From: Candidatus Protochlamydia amoebophila UWE25
Lineage (GTDB): Bacteria > Chlamydiota > Chlamydiia > Chlamydiales > Parachlamydiaceae
DNA length: 64,000 nt
Direction: 5' to 3'
NCBI RefSeq assembly: GCF_000011565.2
Contig: NC_005861.2
Location: 2,046,001-2,110,000, forward strand
The notes beneath the pieces are model-generated. The model was not told the origin of the DNA and ran no database searches. It saw only the letters and a program-made list of their open reading frames with translations. The position numbers and the translations under genes were made by a program. This document shows, piece by piece, positions 1-8,412 of the stretch; the first letter of the stretch is position 1, and every line of letters begins with the position of its first letter.

Positions 1-210
1 AAAGAACTCTCACAAAATATTAAAGATAATCCAAATGACACTTTAGAAAATATAAAAGAACAAACTTTTACAAGTAAAAATTTCCAAGCTAGTGTTTGGA
101 TACCTTTTAAGCACATGATTAACCAAAAATATAATGAGATGGGTGCTGAATGGCAATCACTTCTTTTGAAACAAGTCGAAGATGACCTTTTTGAAACATC
201 CGTCAACTAA
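1..210 (+). CDS. C-terminal fragment of an unrecognised protein
   Basis: The window opens inside an open frame (frame 1) that runs for 69 codons to a TAA at 208-210. The visible part is hydrophilic and rich in Lys, Glu, Asn and Gln, reads as helical, and has no membrane segment or motif I recognise. The start lies upstream of the window, so length and function cannot be judged. The next gene starts 41 bases later with its own strong ribosome binding site. Confidence 0.6.
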   Translation, partial: KELSQNIKDNPNDTLENIKEQTFTSKNFQASVWIPFKHMINQKYNEMGAEWQSLLLKQVEDDLFETSVN

Positions 211-251
211 ATTAAAACGATAACATTTAGATAATGATATCAGGAGGAAAA

Positions 252-530
252 ATGAATTTTTTAAATAAGTGGATCGTAATCGTTACAGCCATTGTCATGA
301 CAGGTTTATCTAACCAACAATTAGAAGCTGTTACCTACGTTACAGATACCGGTGGATATGCGTATGATGAGTCAAGAACAGCTACTAATTTAGCTCCTGC
401 AATTGCTCTTGGAACAGTAGCCATCGTTGGTATTATTGCTATTGCTGTGCAAAACTCTCATCATTCATCTTCATCCCATTCATCTTCTAGTAGCCATACA
501 AATACAGGGTATTACAGCCATTCCCAATGA
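252..530 (+). CDS. Small secreted or membrane His/Ser-rich protein, paralogue 1
   Basis: The start is set at ATG 252 because AGGAGG at 242-247 is correctly spaced for it; the in-frame ATG at 234 lies before that site. The 92-residue product has a signal-peptide-like N-terminus, a short acidic/tyrosine segment containing YDESRTATN, one hydrophobic segment (about 20 residues, rich in Ala, Ile and Val) and a tail made almost wholly of Ser and His. The same four-part plan recurs at 1581-1910 and 2099-2356, so this is a local paralogous family. Function is unknown; the tail could bind metal ions, but that is inference. Its TGA overlaps the ATG of the next gene, suggesting coupled translation. Confidence 0.7.
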   Translation: MNFLNKWIVIVTAIVMTGLSNQQLEAVTYVTDTGGYAYDESRTATNLAPAIALGTVAIVGIIAIAVQNSHHSSSSHSSSSSHTNTGYYSHSQ

Positions 531-1036
531 TAAATTATTTTCATCTAGCGCAAAAAATCATGTTCTTTTGCGCTATTTTTAATCTCAGCTCTTGCTCACA
601 AGCTTCTCGACAATGGCAATACCACCCAGTCTTGACGAACTCTCCTCGTTTTAATTTTGGAAGGTTATTTTTACCCGCAAATTCAGATCCTGCACGGCTC
701 ACAATGGAAATCGTGAAAGGAAGGTCGGGAATTCGACTCTATTTAAATATCCTTTTTTTACAGGCTCCACCTTGTAAAGAAGATTCCACCCTTACAAAAG
801 TTGACCTCTTTTTTGAAGATAAAATCATTTCCCTTTATCCTCAAATTCTTCAAGGGGGGCAAAAGTTACTTTTTTCCTCTAATGACACAAATTTCATCAT
901 TCAGACTTTATTAGATAATTTACCTTTTACAATTAAATTTGGAAGACATGAACTTTATATTCCCTTAGAAAATTTTTCTAAAAGTTATAATAAATTGATG
1001 TCCCTTACTGTTGAAACCTATCCTCCTACTTACTAG
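527..1036 (+). CDS. Putative lipoprotein of unknown function
   Basis: A 169-residue product. The ATG at 527 overlaps the TGA of the preceding gene (ATGA), so the two are probably translationally coupled. The N-terminus has a hydrophobic stretch ending in NLSSC near residues 19-23, which fits a lipobox with the Cys as acylation site. The remainder is a mixed hydrophilic/hydrophobic chain with predicted beta character and no motif I recognise. Pairing with a small secreted His/Ser-rich protein suggests that both act at the envelope. Export is moderately supported; function is unknown. Confidence 0.6.
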   Translation: MINYFHLAQKIMFFCAIFNLSSCSQASRQWQYHPVLTNSPRFNFGRLFLPANSDPARLTMEIVKGRSGIRLYLNILFLQAPPCKEDSTLTKVDLFFEDKIISLYPQILQGGQKLLFSSNDTNFIIQTLLDNLPFTIKFGRHELYIPLENFSKSYNKLMSLTVETYPPTY

Positions 1037-1580
1037 AAAAGATAATTTTTCAGAAAATTTAGAGTTTTTAAAGCCTATCTAATTAATCATCCTTTATTTT
1101 ATGCTGAAGAATCGTTAAATAAAAAGATTGCTAAAATTTATTTTTTAACAGATAAAAGATCCGTAAAAACCTGAACAATAAAAAGACAAATTTATCAGTA
1201 GATCTTCTTTTTAGCCGCTTTTAGCAATACAATTTAAAAAAGATCTAAATGCTGGATGGTAAAAGTTTTTTAGTTGGAATTATTATAAATTTGAGTTTTA
1301 GATTTACTTTCTTGAAACCCAACGTCTCGGTAATTTATAAAAATTGGTTCAAAAAAATATGAATTTCTATTTTCAAGGACTGATTTTTTCCTATATCAAT
1401 GCGAATGATTCAAGAAGAATGATCCAAAATCTAGTTTATAAGCAGATTTCTGCCTTGATCATTTAATGACCCATTAACTCTAACCATTCAAGTTTTATGA
1501 ATTTGCCTATTTGTTTTGACGGGTGGGAAATATCTCAAAGAAAAATGAAAAAAATGCCTTGTCATTTAAAGGGATGGATT
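1037..1580 (+). other. Intergenic region without a supported gene
   Basis: About 540 bases of AT-rich sequence. The only open stretch of note is an in-frame run without ATG at 1046-1174, directly after the stop of the lipoprotein gene; it could be an eroded C-terminal extension or chance. The promoter of the next small secreted protein should lie in the last 150 bases, but I see no convincing pair of hexamers. Confidence 0.4.
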
Positions 1581-1910
1581 ATGCAAGTAGCTCGAAAATT
1601 TGTCACGTTAACTCTCTTTTTTGTCTTAGTAACACATTCCATATATGGACAGTCTCGTTATAACCAAGAATATGAATATGATGATTGCTTTGATTCAGCT
1701 TATGCACAAAGTAGCCGTACGGCTCATTGGTCTGCTTATGTACCCATCGTAGCACTTATTGCAGCCGGCATTATTTGGTCTATTGCTGATAAAGATCATA
1801 AAAGTTATAGCAGCCATGCCAGTTCAAGTAGTCAAGATGGTTTAGGACCACTAGACAGCAGTAGTTATAACTATTCTGGTTATTCGCTTGGAAGTGGCTA
1901 TAACCATTAG
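1581..1910 (+). CDS. Small secreted or membrane His/Ser-rich protein, paralogue 2
   Basis: The frame is open from 1497, but ATG 1581 is preferred: it follows AAAGGGATGG and begins a clean signal peptide (MQVARKF, then a hydrophobic core ending at IYGQ). The 109-residue product repeats the plan of its neighbours: signal peptide, tyrosine/acidic segment (YEYDD), SSRTAHW just before a hydrophobic segment, then a Ser/Tyr/His-rich tail. The tail has fewer histidines than the third paralogue. Function is unknown. The three copies differ widely in sequence, so the duplication is old or the tails diverge fast. Confidence 0.65.
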   Translation: MQVARKFVTLTLFFVLVTHSIYGQSRYNQEYEYDDCFDSAYAQSSRTAHWSAYVPIVALIAAGIIWSIADKDHKSYSSHASSSSQDGLGPLDSSSYNYSGYSLGSGYNH

Positions 1911-2098
1911 AATAATGGAAATTGTTGCTTTTGCTAAAAAAATGACAATTGATAAAAAAATTATTGCGATAATTTTATCTTTAGGTCATAACAGTGAAAT
2001 GTAAAGCTTTAGAGACACCTCATTCGTTGTGAATGTACCAATTTTACACTGATGTTTTTCAGTCTCGGACGTGACACGTATCAAAAAGGAATAAAAAC

Positions 2099-2356
2099 AT
2101 GAAAAAATTATTGATGTTGACAACCGCAATGGCTATGTTAGTAGGTCAAGTGCAGGGTCAAGAATACTATGATGAAACTCAAGCATATGATGACAGCAAT
2201 AGAGCATCTACAATGTCTGCTCTTCTTCCTATCGGTGCTTTAGTTGTTGCTGCAATCATCATTGCTACAACGGATCGCCACCACCATCATCACCGTGACA
2301 GCTCATGCGGCTCAAGCTCACACGCTCACGCTCATTTTAGCTCATCGTCTCTATAA
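2099..2356 (+). CDS. Small secreted or membrane His-rich protein, paralogue 3
   Basis: ATG 2099 follows AAAAAGGA at good spacing. The 85-residue product starts with a signal peptide (MKKLLMLTTAMAMLVGQ, cut near QGQ), then the family segment YDETQAYDDSNRAS, a hydrophobic segment (about 20 residues ending IIIATT) and a tail with a run of five His followed by Ser/His/Ala repeats. The five-His run is the best case in the family for metal binding. This remains an inference. A strong hairpin at 2362-2400 ends the unit six bases after the stop. Confidence 0.7.
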   Translation: MKKLLMLTTAMAMLVGQVQGQEYYDETQAYDDSNRASTMSALLPIGALVVAAIIIATTDRHHHHHRDSSCGSSSHAHAHFSSSSL

Positions 2357-2361
2357 TGCTA

Positions 2362-2400
2362 AATATTCAATAGAGGGAAATTGCCCCTCTATTGAATATT
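2362..2400. terminator. Bidirectional terminator-like hairpin
   Basis: A perfect 16-base stem (2362-2377 paired with 2385-2400) with a seven-base loop. It lies just after the stop of the His-rich gene on the plus strand and overlaps by two bases the original stop codon of the interrupted minus-strand gene, so it fits a shared terminator between convergent genes. Confidence 0.7.
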
Positions 2401-2518
2401 ATCTCTTTCCTTCCCAGCACATCTTTAGTTCAAACAATAAATTTTCAATCGATTCAAAATATTGTTCTATAAAAAGAAATTTATTGCGATATTGGCCATC
2501 TATATCCTTAATTTGTAT
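2399..2518 (-). pseudogene. Severed 3' end of the gene interrupted by the IS element
   Basis: Read on the minus strand, 2518 down to 2399 is an open frame of 39 codons and a TAA. When the IS and one copy of its 4-base target repeat are removed, it joins in frame to the last original codon (3473-3475) of the large gene on the other side. It encodes the lost C-terminus, beginning IQIKDIDGQYRNKF and ending CWEGKR. It now has no start and is cut off from its gene. Confidence 0.8.
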
Positions 2519-2522
2519 ATTA

Positions 2523-3472
2523 AATGTAAGTTGCAAATAACTAATTTATTAAAAAATTTGTTGCAGCTGCTACTAGAAATCCTAAAACTTTAATTTCAAA
2601 CCCATTAGACGTCGTTGCATGAATTTTTCTAGGCATCAGTCTTGATATCACGCCAAATACTCCCTCAATAAATTTTCTAATGTGCTTCAAATTTACAAAA
2701 TCATGTAAATCGATTGAACGAAGAGAATTAGATTTTGGCTCCACTATGAGCTTGATGTTTTCTATCTTTTCAAGCATGTCTTGATGCTTATAATCGACAT
2801 AGGCAGAATCTCCATAAATCTTACTGCCTGCGGGTAAGTTTCGTTCCATGTATTTAAAAGGAACAGCATCATGCTCTCTGCCTGGACAAAGGATAACTCT
2901 AAAAGGGCACCCATCTTGAGAAGCTAAGACTGTTACTTTCAATCCATAAAAATATTCTCGCTTACTAGCATTATACCCTCTAAATTCCTCTCCTCGATAA
3001 ATTCTACAATTTTGAATTCTTATATTTCTACAAACAGAAACAGGAAATGCATCAACAATATATTCAAAAGGTAATTTTCCAAAGTTTTTTAATTTTTGAA
3101 TAAACTCAAGAATTTCCTCCCACCATTTCATGGGTATTTGATGAATTCTTCTATTTAATGCGCTCTTACTCAGTTTATTCATGATATATCTATGCTCAAT
3201 AAGAAATTTTCGGGACGTTTCCATATTTCCGTAAAAAAATCTCATTCCTACTAAATTTATCAACATAATTTCCGAAGTAGACAGTTTTGTATTTGGCCAA
3301 TCTTTGTATCCAATCGAAAGGATGTAGTCGTCTAAAAGGCAATAAAGTGCTATAATTTGTTCTTCCATGGCTTCAATCCTTGTTATTTGTTCCACAAAAA
3401 CAATTTAAGGATCTGAGGCCTTTTTATTTACATCTAAATTTTATTTTAACTTAGTTATTTGCAACTTACATT
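2523..3472 (-). mobile_element. IS982-family insertion sequence, 950 bases, complete
   Basis: The element is bounded by perfect 22-base inverted repeats at 2523-2544 and 3451-3472, each reading inward from AATGTAAGTTGCAAATAACT. It is flanked by a 4-base direct repeat ATTA (2519-2522 and 3473-3476). It carries one intact transposase on the minus strand whose stop codon lies inside the left repeat. Intact ends, intact gene and a target duplication that restores the host frame show a recent, simple transposition. Confidence 0.85.
2541..3368 (-). CDS. IS982-family DDE transposase
   Basis: The start is set at ATG 3368, which follows AAGGATTG; a GTG nine codons upstream is possible. The product has 275 residues, near the usual family length. 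Acidic residues of the DDE core are visible: VDAFPV (first Asp, typical of IS982), GDSAY (second Asp) and a Glu within FIEGVF close to the C-terminus. The segment after the first Asp, with SVCRN and then EEFRGYNASKREYFYG, also matches IS982-type enzymes. No frameshift or stop is seen, so the enzyme may be active. Confidence 0.85.
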   Translation of the reverse strand: MEEQIIALYCLLDDYILSIGYKDWPNTKLSTSEIMLINLVGMRFFYGNMETSRKFLIEHRYIMNKLSKSALNRRIHQIPMKWWEEILEFIQKLKNFGKLPFEYIVDAFPVSVCRNIRIQNCRIYRGEEFRGYNASKREYFYGLKVTVLASQDGCPFRVILCPGREHDAVPFKYMERNLPAGSKIYGDSAYVDYKHQDMLEKIENIKLIVEPKSNSLRSIDLHDFVNLKHIRKFIEGVFGVISRLMPRKIHATTSNGFEIKVLGFLVAAATNFLIN

Positions 3473-5230
3473 ATTAAATAGAAACTGTCCAAATAGATAT
3501 CGATATTCTAAAAACTGCTGTTTTAAGCGATCAATAGTTTCATCAAGGAATGGATCTAGCGATTTTTCTTTCTCTGTTCGTTGAACAATCGCTAAAAAGT
3601 CTTGTAAATAAGTTTTTATATCATTTTTATCTAACTCTACCTCATAGGTATGAACATAGAATTCCCCTTTTTTCATCCAACCTTCAACTCGATCTATCAA
3701 TAATTGAAATCGCTCTACTCGAAAGGCGTGGGCTGGATCATGAGTAAACTCGCCTAATCCTTTATGCTGCCAATAAATTTCATGAAAAGCTGGAAAGCCA
3801 TGTAAGACGTGATATTTCCAATCTTCACGCATTGCTTTAGCAAGGATACCATCAAAATAACTGATGATTTCAAGTTGATCGCTTCCAATTTCATCACAAA
3901 GTTGCAATTGACTAATTAATTGCAAAGCTCGATTTTGCATCATAGAGCGAGAAATTAAAGGCTGCTCCATTTCATGTAAAAGCTTTTCAATTACCTCATG
4001 TGCTTTATTTTCCAATAGTTGTAAAGTCAGCTTATCGCGCTCAAATGCTTTAAAAAGCTTTTCATATCCTTTATTTAGCTCATCTAAAAAATACATTAAA
4101 TGCATAAGTTTTTTAGCTCTTATAGGCTCAGGACTAACGATCCATTCAGAAAATCCCCATCGAGAACCCACATATGGATCAGGATCCGTTTTAAGAAGGA
4201 AAGTTCGGTAATGTCCTATTGTTTTTAATAATTGTTGAAGTTCATATTGGTAGTGATAAACAGAATTTTTCAATTCCTCCGATTTCTCTTTAACAGAATC
4301 CTCATCTTTATCTAATTTTTTCCAAGCTAAACTACTATCAAAAAAAGCTTTTTTAAGGATTTTGTGATATTTTTTTAAAACATCTTCTATAGTGTCGAAA
4401 TTGGCAATGTTTTTTAAAGATCGAATTGTTTCCTGGCTAAGTAAATCTTTTGGTTTGGAATTTTGCTCTAGTGTTTTTAACAATCGAAATACATCCACAT
4501 ACAAATTCTGCTCCGCAATACCTAATTGAGCAAATGCTTGAAATGTTTTCATTTCTTCTAAGTCAAATTCAATCTTAATACTAATTTGTATGTAGTTTTG
4601 ATAGCATGTTTCAAAAGCTTGATACTCTTTTTTTAAAAAAATTTCACTTTGATTTAAGTTTTTAGCGATCTGGGGATCAACAAAAGATTGCCAACCTAAC
4701 ATCCAATGATTGAATAAAGTTAACTTTGCATTACAATATTGAAAATATTCTTTTAGAGGCTTTTCTAAGCGGCGAACTGCCCAAGCGAGATCTTCGATAT
4801 AATGAATAAGGATATTTTTGATCGCATAAACAGCTTTAAAAATTGAACGATGCCATCGATCTACCCTAACTTGTTTAATTTGTTGAAAGAGTTCAACAAC
4901 GCATCCTTCTAAAACCTCTGTAAATTCCCATAAAACATGATTAATGTGTTGACGAAATTTACGATCTTGATCTTGATCAACTCTTTGAGTGTCGGTTTTA
5001 ACAAACGTTCTCACTTTTTTTGTAATTCCTTCTACCGCATCTGAGAGTTTGAGAATTCCTCCCTCTTGGGATAAAATAGGACTGAAAGTCTCAAGATTAG
5101 TGGATGGAATAGCATTAAGAATTTGATGAGCTAGCCTTGTTTCCCTTTGATGTAAATACAGTTCTAATTGGTCAACTATCTTTTGATCTAAATCATTTAA
5201 ACTATAAAAATCAAGAGAACGCCAAACCAT
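3455..5230 (-). CDS. Large helical protein of unknown function, C-terminus truncated by IS insertion
   Basis: A 591-residue reading frame with no signal peptide or clear membrane segment. It is rich in Leu, Lys, Glu, Gln and aromatic residues and reads as mainly helical, with coiled-coil-like stretches. The last five codons before the stop (for VSCK and TAA) come from the right inverted repeat of the IS, so the native protein stopped elsewhere: removing the IS gives 625 residues ending in CWEGKR. The truncation costs about 6 percent of the length, so the product may keep some function. I do not recognise the family. Confidence 0.7.
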   Translation of the reverse strand: MVWRSLDFYSLNDLDQKIVDQLELYLHQRETRLAHQILNAIPSTNLETFSPILSQEGGILKLSDAVEGITKKVRTFVKTDTQRVDQDQDRKFRQHINHVLWEFTEVLEGCVVELFQQIKQVRVDRWHRSIFKAVYAIKNILIHYIEDLAWAVRRLEKPLKEYFQYCNAKLTLFNHWMLGWQSFVDPQIAKNLNQSEIFLKKEYQAFETCYQNYIQISIKIEFDLEEMKTFQAFAQLGIAEQNLYVDVFRLLKTLEQNSKPKDLLSQETIRSLKNIANFDTIEDVLKKYHKILKKAFFDSSLAWKKLDKDEDSVKEKSEELKNSVYHYQYELQQLLKTIGHYRTFLLKTDPDPYVGSRWGFSEWIVSPEPIRAKKLMHLMYFLDELNKGYEKLFKAFERDKLTLQLLENKAHEVIEKLLHEMEQPLISRSMMQNRALQLISQLQLCDEIGSDQLEIISYFDGILAKAMREDWKYHVLHGFPAFHEIYWQHKGLGEFTHDPAHAFRVERFQLLIDRVEGWMKKGEFYVHTYEVELDKNDIKTYLQDFLAIVQRTEKEKSLDPFLDETIDRLKQQFLEYRYLFGQFLFNNVSCK

Positions 5231-5487
5231 AAATTCTCCTAATGCACGATTTTGAATTTTTCAACCCTTATATAAGCAAATTCCGCGAAGTATTCCCAAA
5301 AAATGCCCCTTTATCTTTATTTTACCAAATTAGTTGATTTTCTAAAAAAAACTTGACATAAATTTGAATTATTACATAAATAGTTCATTATTAAATAATT
5401 AAAAAATTTAGTTAAAAAATGGAAAGCTATTGCTTAGACCATTTAAACCTGATAAGATAAATAAAAATCAGTAAGGTCTTAATTTTT

Positions 5488-5880
5488 ATGCAAAAAGGAC
5501 ATCTTCTTCAATTTTGTTGCCAGACATGTCAACATCTCATTCAATTTTCGGTATTTGAATTAGAAAAAGCAGAACAAGGGAGAATCCCTTGTCATGAATG
5601 TGGAATAATTTATGACTTCAGTGATGAATCTTTGTTAAGGCAACTACGTAAGTTTGAAAAACTTTGTCGCCAAATACATCTTTCTGAAGAAATTTTATCT
5701 AACACTTCAGTCGGTATTTATCTCAATGATCGAGAAATCAAAATTCCCTATAAATTACTCCTAACTCGTTTGAATTCTACTTTGGATTTAACTGTGGGGG
5801 ATCGCCCTTTAACGATTACATTTCGAATTGAACCAACTTTAGAAATGCCCTCTTTAGACACTTTTTCAAAAACACATTAA
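5488..5880 (+). CDS. Small zinc-ribbon-like protein of unknown function
   Basis: The 130-residue product has two cysteine pairs in its first third (CCQTC near residues 10-14 and CHEC near 36-39), spaced as in a zinc ribbon, followed by a helical segment and a C-terminal part with beta character. There is no signal peptide. It ends 20 bases before the transaldolase start on the same strand, so the two are probably co-transcribed. The upstream gap of about 250 bases is divergent with the IS-interrupted gene. Regulatory or nucleic-acid-binding roles are possible but unproven. Confidence 0.6.
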   Translation: MQKGHLLQFCCQTCQHLIQFSVFELEKAEQGRIPCHECGIIYDFSDESLLRQLRKFEKLCRQIHLSEEILSNTSVGIYLNDREIKIPYKLLLTRLNSTLDLTVGDRPLTITFRIEPTLEMPSLDTFSKTH

Positions 5881-5900
5881 AGCCCAGGAAGGAGATCTTC

Positions 5901-6869
5901 ATGGAAAAAAATAAATTAGATCAACTTAAAAGCATGACAACTATCGTCATCGATACAGGTGACATTGAAGCTATCAAGGAATACAGCCCAACTGACGCTA
6001 CAACAAACCCATCATTGATCTTATCTGCTGTAGAAAAACCTGCCTACAAACCTTTGATGGAAGAAGCTTACCACTACAGCCAAAAAGCTAAATCTTCTGG
6101 GGAGCAAATTTCTTTATTCTTAGATAAATTATTTGTTAATGTCGGTTGTGAAATTCTAAAACTCATTCCAGGTCGTGTTTCAACAGAAGTGGATGCTCGT
6201 CTTTCTTTTGATGTAGAAGGAAGTATTCAAAAAGCACAATCTCTTATCGCCCTTTATAAAGAAATGGGCATAGAAAAAGAACGGATACTTATTAAGCTGG
6301 CTTCCACGTGGGAAGGTGGCCTTGCGGCTAAACAATTAGAAAAAATGGGTATCCACTGCAACATGACACTTCTTTTTAGTATGCCACAAGCAATCCATTG
6401 TGCAGAAGCACAAGCCACTTTAATTTCCCCTTTTGTTGGACGCATTCTTGACTGGTATAAAAAACACGATAATGTTCCAGGTTATGCTCCTGCAGAAGAT
6501 CCTGGTGTTAAATCTGTAACAACTATTTATCACTATTTCAAAAAATTTAGCTATAAAACGCAAATTATGGGAGCTAGCTTTCGTAATAAAGAAGAAATCT
6601 TAGAACTCGCTGGCTGTGATTTATTAACCATTTCACCTCACTTTTTACAAGAACTTCATGATGCAAGCGGAAATGTCGAACAAAAACTCGATGCAGCTAA
6701 ATCTAAACAATTGAATATTGAGCCTATCAAAATGAACGAAAAAGCATTTCGGCTCGCCCTTAATGATGATGCTATGGCTACCGAAAAACTTTCTGAAGGA
6801 ATTCGTAATTTTGCTAAAGATGCGCAGAAGTTAGAAAAAATGCTTCGAACTACATACAAAATTGGTTAA
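5901..6869 (+). CDS. tal: Transaldolase
   Basis: The 322-residue product matches the TalB-type transaldolase family along its length. It transfers a dihydroxyacetone unit between sedoheptulose-7-phosphate and glyceraldehyde-3-phosphate in the non-oxidative pentose phosphate pathway, in the cytoplasm. Diagnostic segments are [10 protein letters not shown] (33-42), the STEVDARLS block (94-102), and RILIKLAST with the Schiff-base Lys132. [13 protein letters not shown] and the [15 protein letters not shown] block are also present. GAAGGAGAT upstream fixes the start. It probably forms a short operon with the zinc-ribbon gene 20 bases upstream. Confidence 0.97.
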   Translation: MEKNKLDQLKSMTTIVIDTGDIEAIKEYSPTDATTNPSLILSAVEKPAYKPLMEEAYHYSQKAKSSGEQISLFLDKLFVNVGCEILKLIPGRVSTEVDARLSFDVEGSIQKAQSLIALYKEMGIEKERILIKLASTWEGGLAAKQLEKMGIHCNMTLLFSMPQAIHCAEAQATLISPFVGRILDWYKKHDNVPGYAPAEDPGVKSVTTIYHYFKKFSYKTQIMGASFRNKEEILELAGCDLLTISPHFLQELHDASGNVEQKLDAAKSKQLNIEPIKMNEKAFRLALNDDAMATEKLSEGIRNFAKDAQKLEKMLRTTYKIG

Positions 6870-6883
6870 AGAACTTTTCATGT

Positions 6884-6935
6884 CATCGTTAAGTATGTTT
6901 TTACAAAATTTTACTTGACGATGCTTCTTATCTTA
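6884..6935 (+). terminator. Hairpin after tal
   Basis: An imperfect 12-base stem (6884-6895 with 6912-6923, one mismatch), followed by a pyrimidine-rich stretch (CTTCTTATCTTAC). It begins 15 bases after the transaldolase stop. Confidence 0.5.
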
Positions 6936-7002
6936 CTTCATTCAATAAAAAAATCTTATTTATTGCGAATAACCCTCAAGACAACTACAAATAGGCTCTA
7001 TT

Positions 7003-7028
7003 TTTCTCTTTTCATATAAAAAGAGAAA
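7003..7028 (-). terminator. Possible terminator of the phosphatase-like gene
   Basis: A 10-base A/T-rich stem (7003-7012 with 7019-7028) between two convergent genes, 71 bases beyond the stop of the minus-strand gene ending at 7099. The low GC content makes it weaker than the tal hairpin. Confidence 0.35.
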
Positions 7029-7098
7029 TCCGCATAAAAATTTATCTTACTATGATTCATAGTTTGTGGCTTTTTTTAAAAAGGCAAAAATCTTATTT

Positions 7099-8412
7099 TT
7101 AATTTATCTCATTTAATTCCAACTTTAATCTTTTAGCCGCGGAGACAAATCGATCTAATCTCGAACGATGACTAGAGCGATTTCGAATGACCAAAGGAGG
7201 CGTTAAAAGTAAGTTTGTTAGCTTCTCATTATTTTCGATTAACTCGTTATATAGCATCCATAACACCATTAATGAGGGGCCACGATCCATTCCCTGCTTG
7301 CAAGTGATATTCATCGATGAAGGTTTCCACTTCTCTTGAAGAGAATTTAAAATAGCAAGATAGGTAATTTCAATAAAATCTTGCCTTTCTTGCCGATTCA
7401 AAAGACGGACGTTTTTAAATATGACAAAATGGACATGGTTTAAAATTTCCTGTAATGTTTCTTTCCATTTCCCAGGCTCTAAATGCTTTGACCAAAAATA
7501 ATGGCTTTCGATTCCACACATTTTATTTAAAAAAATCTCTTTAAACTCTTCACTATCGAAAATTTCAGGATAATCAGATGCATATTGCCAATAAAAAGAG
7601 GAATTTTTATCAAGTGTGATGATTGATAAATTTTCTCTCCTATCTTCTAACCTCTCCAAAGCTCTCGTCAAAGCTCCTTCTCTTCCTTTTCTTTTCATCA
7701 AATTCACATAGAAGTGATGAGGTTGATTTTTTAAAAAAAATAAGAATTCTGGTGAAATTTGAGGTGTTGACCAAAAACCGCGTGATTGACAAATCGGTTG
7801 TCCTAGGCGAATTAACCTTGTCTCTTTAACCAAAGTAATAAAGGCAGGAAGATTTCCTTGGAGAAATTGATCTTCAAAAGGCGCTTGGTGCTGAATACTG
7901 CAAAATTGGGGATGATTATGCAATTTTTTTTGAGTTTCTACTAAATAAGAATAAAGATCGCATTGAGGAGGATTAATAAAATGATAAAGGAACGCTTCCA
8001 TTTCTGGTTGTAAATTAACATGTAAAAATAACCAATTGACAAAGTCTTCGAAAAATTTTTTAGAGTTTTGTTCCTCTTCTCTGTCATGCTCAGAAAATTG
8101 TGCTAATTGCCTAATTTTCCTTAGAAATAATTCGTGAGAAGATCGAAGTTCCTCCGCTTTTTCAAAAGTTTTTTCAATCTCTTCCAAAAGTGATCGGATA
8201 GCTGTATTGTAATTTGTTGCTGTTGCTTGTTGAACACGCTTATATAAAGGATGAGTTAGAACGTAATGTCTTAATTTGATTTTATATTGTTTATAGATAG
8301 AAGACTCAAAAACATTTTTAGATTCTTCTATGAATTTCGCTGGCAAATTGCACCAACCAATGAAAATGAAGCAAACAAATGTTAATCCGATCAATACTTT
8401 CTTCAGAATCAT
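7099..8412 (-). CDS. Exported CX5R phosphatase-like protein
   Basis: A 437-residue product with an N-terminal hydrophobic segment (residues 4-20) that fits a signal peptide or anchor, then a helical region, then a C-terminal domain holding ITCKQGMDRGPS. Cys371 and Arg377 there make a CX5R P-loop like the nucleophile loop of protein-tyrosine and phosphoinositide phosphatases (compare the CKxGKDR form). A following helix (LMVLWMLYNEL) fits that fold. The ATG at 8412 shares its first base with the last base of the stop codon of the kinase-like gene upstream, so the two are coupled. I infer that it removes phosphate from a protein or lipid target, perhaps of host origin. The fold call rests on one motif and needs structural confirmation. 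Confidence 0.6.
   Translation of the reverse strand: MILKKVLIGLTFVCFIFIGWCNLPAKFIEESKNVFESSIYKQYKIKLRHYVLTHPLYKRVQQATATNYNTAIRSLLEEIEKTFEKAEELRSSHELFLRKIRQLAQFSEHDREEEQNSKKFFEDFVNWLFLHVNLQPEMEAFLYHFINPPQCDLYSYLVETQKKLHNHPQFCSIQHQAPFEDQFLQGNLPAFITLVKETRLIRLGQPICQSRGFWSTPQISPEFLFFLKNQPHHFYVNLMKRKGREGALTRALERLEDRRENLSIITLDKNSSFYWQYASDYPEIFDSEEFKEIFLNKMCGIESHYFWSKHLEPGKWKETLQEILNHVHFVIFKNVRLLNRQERQDFIEITYLAILNSLQEKWKPSSMNITCKQGMDRGPSLMVLWMLYNELIENNEKLTNLLLTPPLVIRNRSSHRSRLDRFVSAAKRLKLELNEIN

Noticed and set aside
2244-2540. 98-codon frame on the plus strand over the third His-rich gene and the IS border
   Set aside because: It overlaps the His-rich gene in another frame, crosses the terminator hairpin and ends inside the IS repeat; composition is that of a shadow frame.
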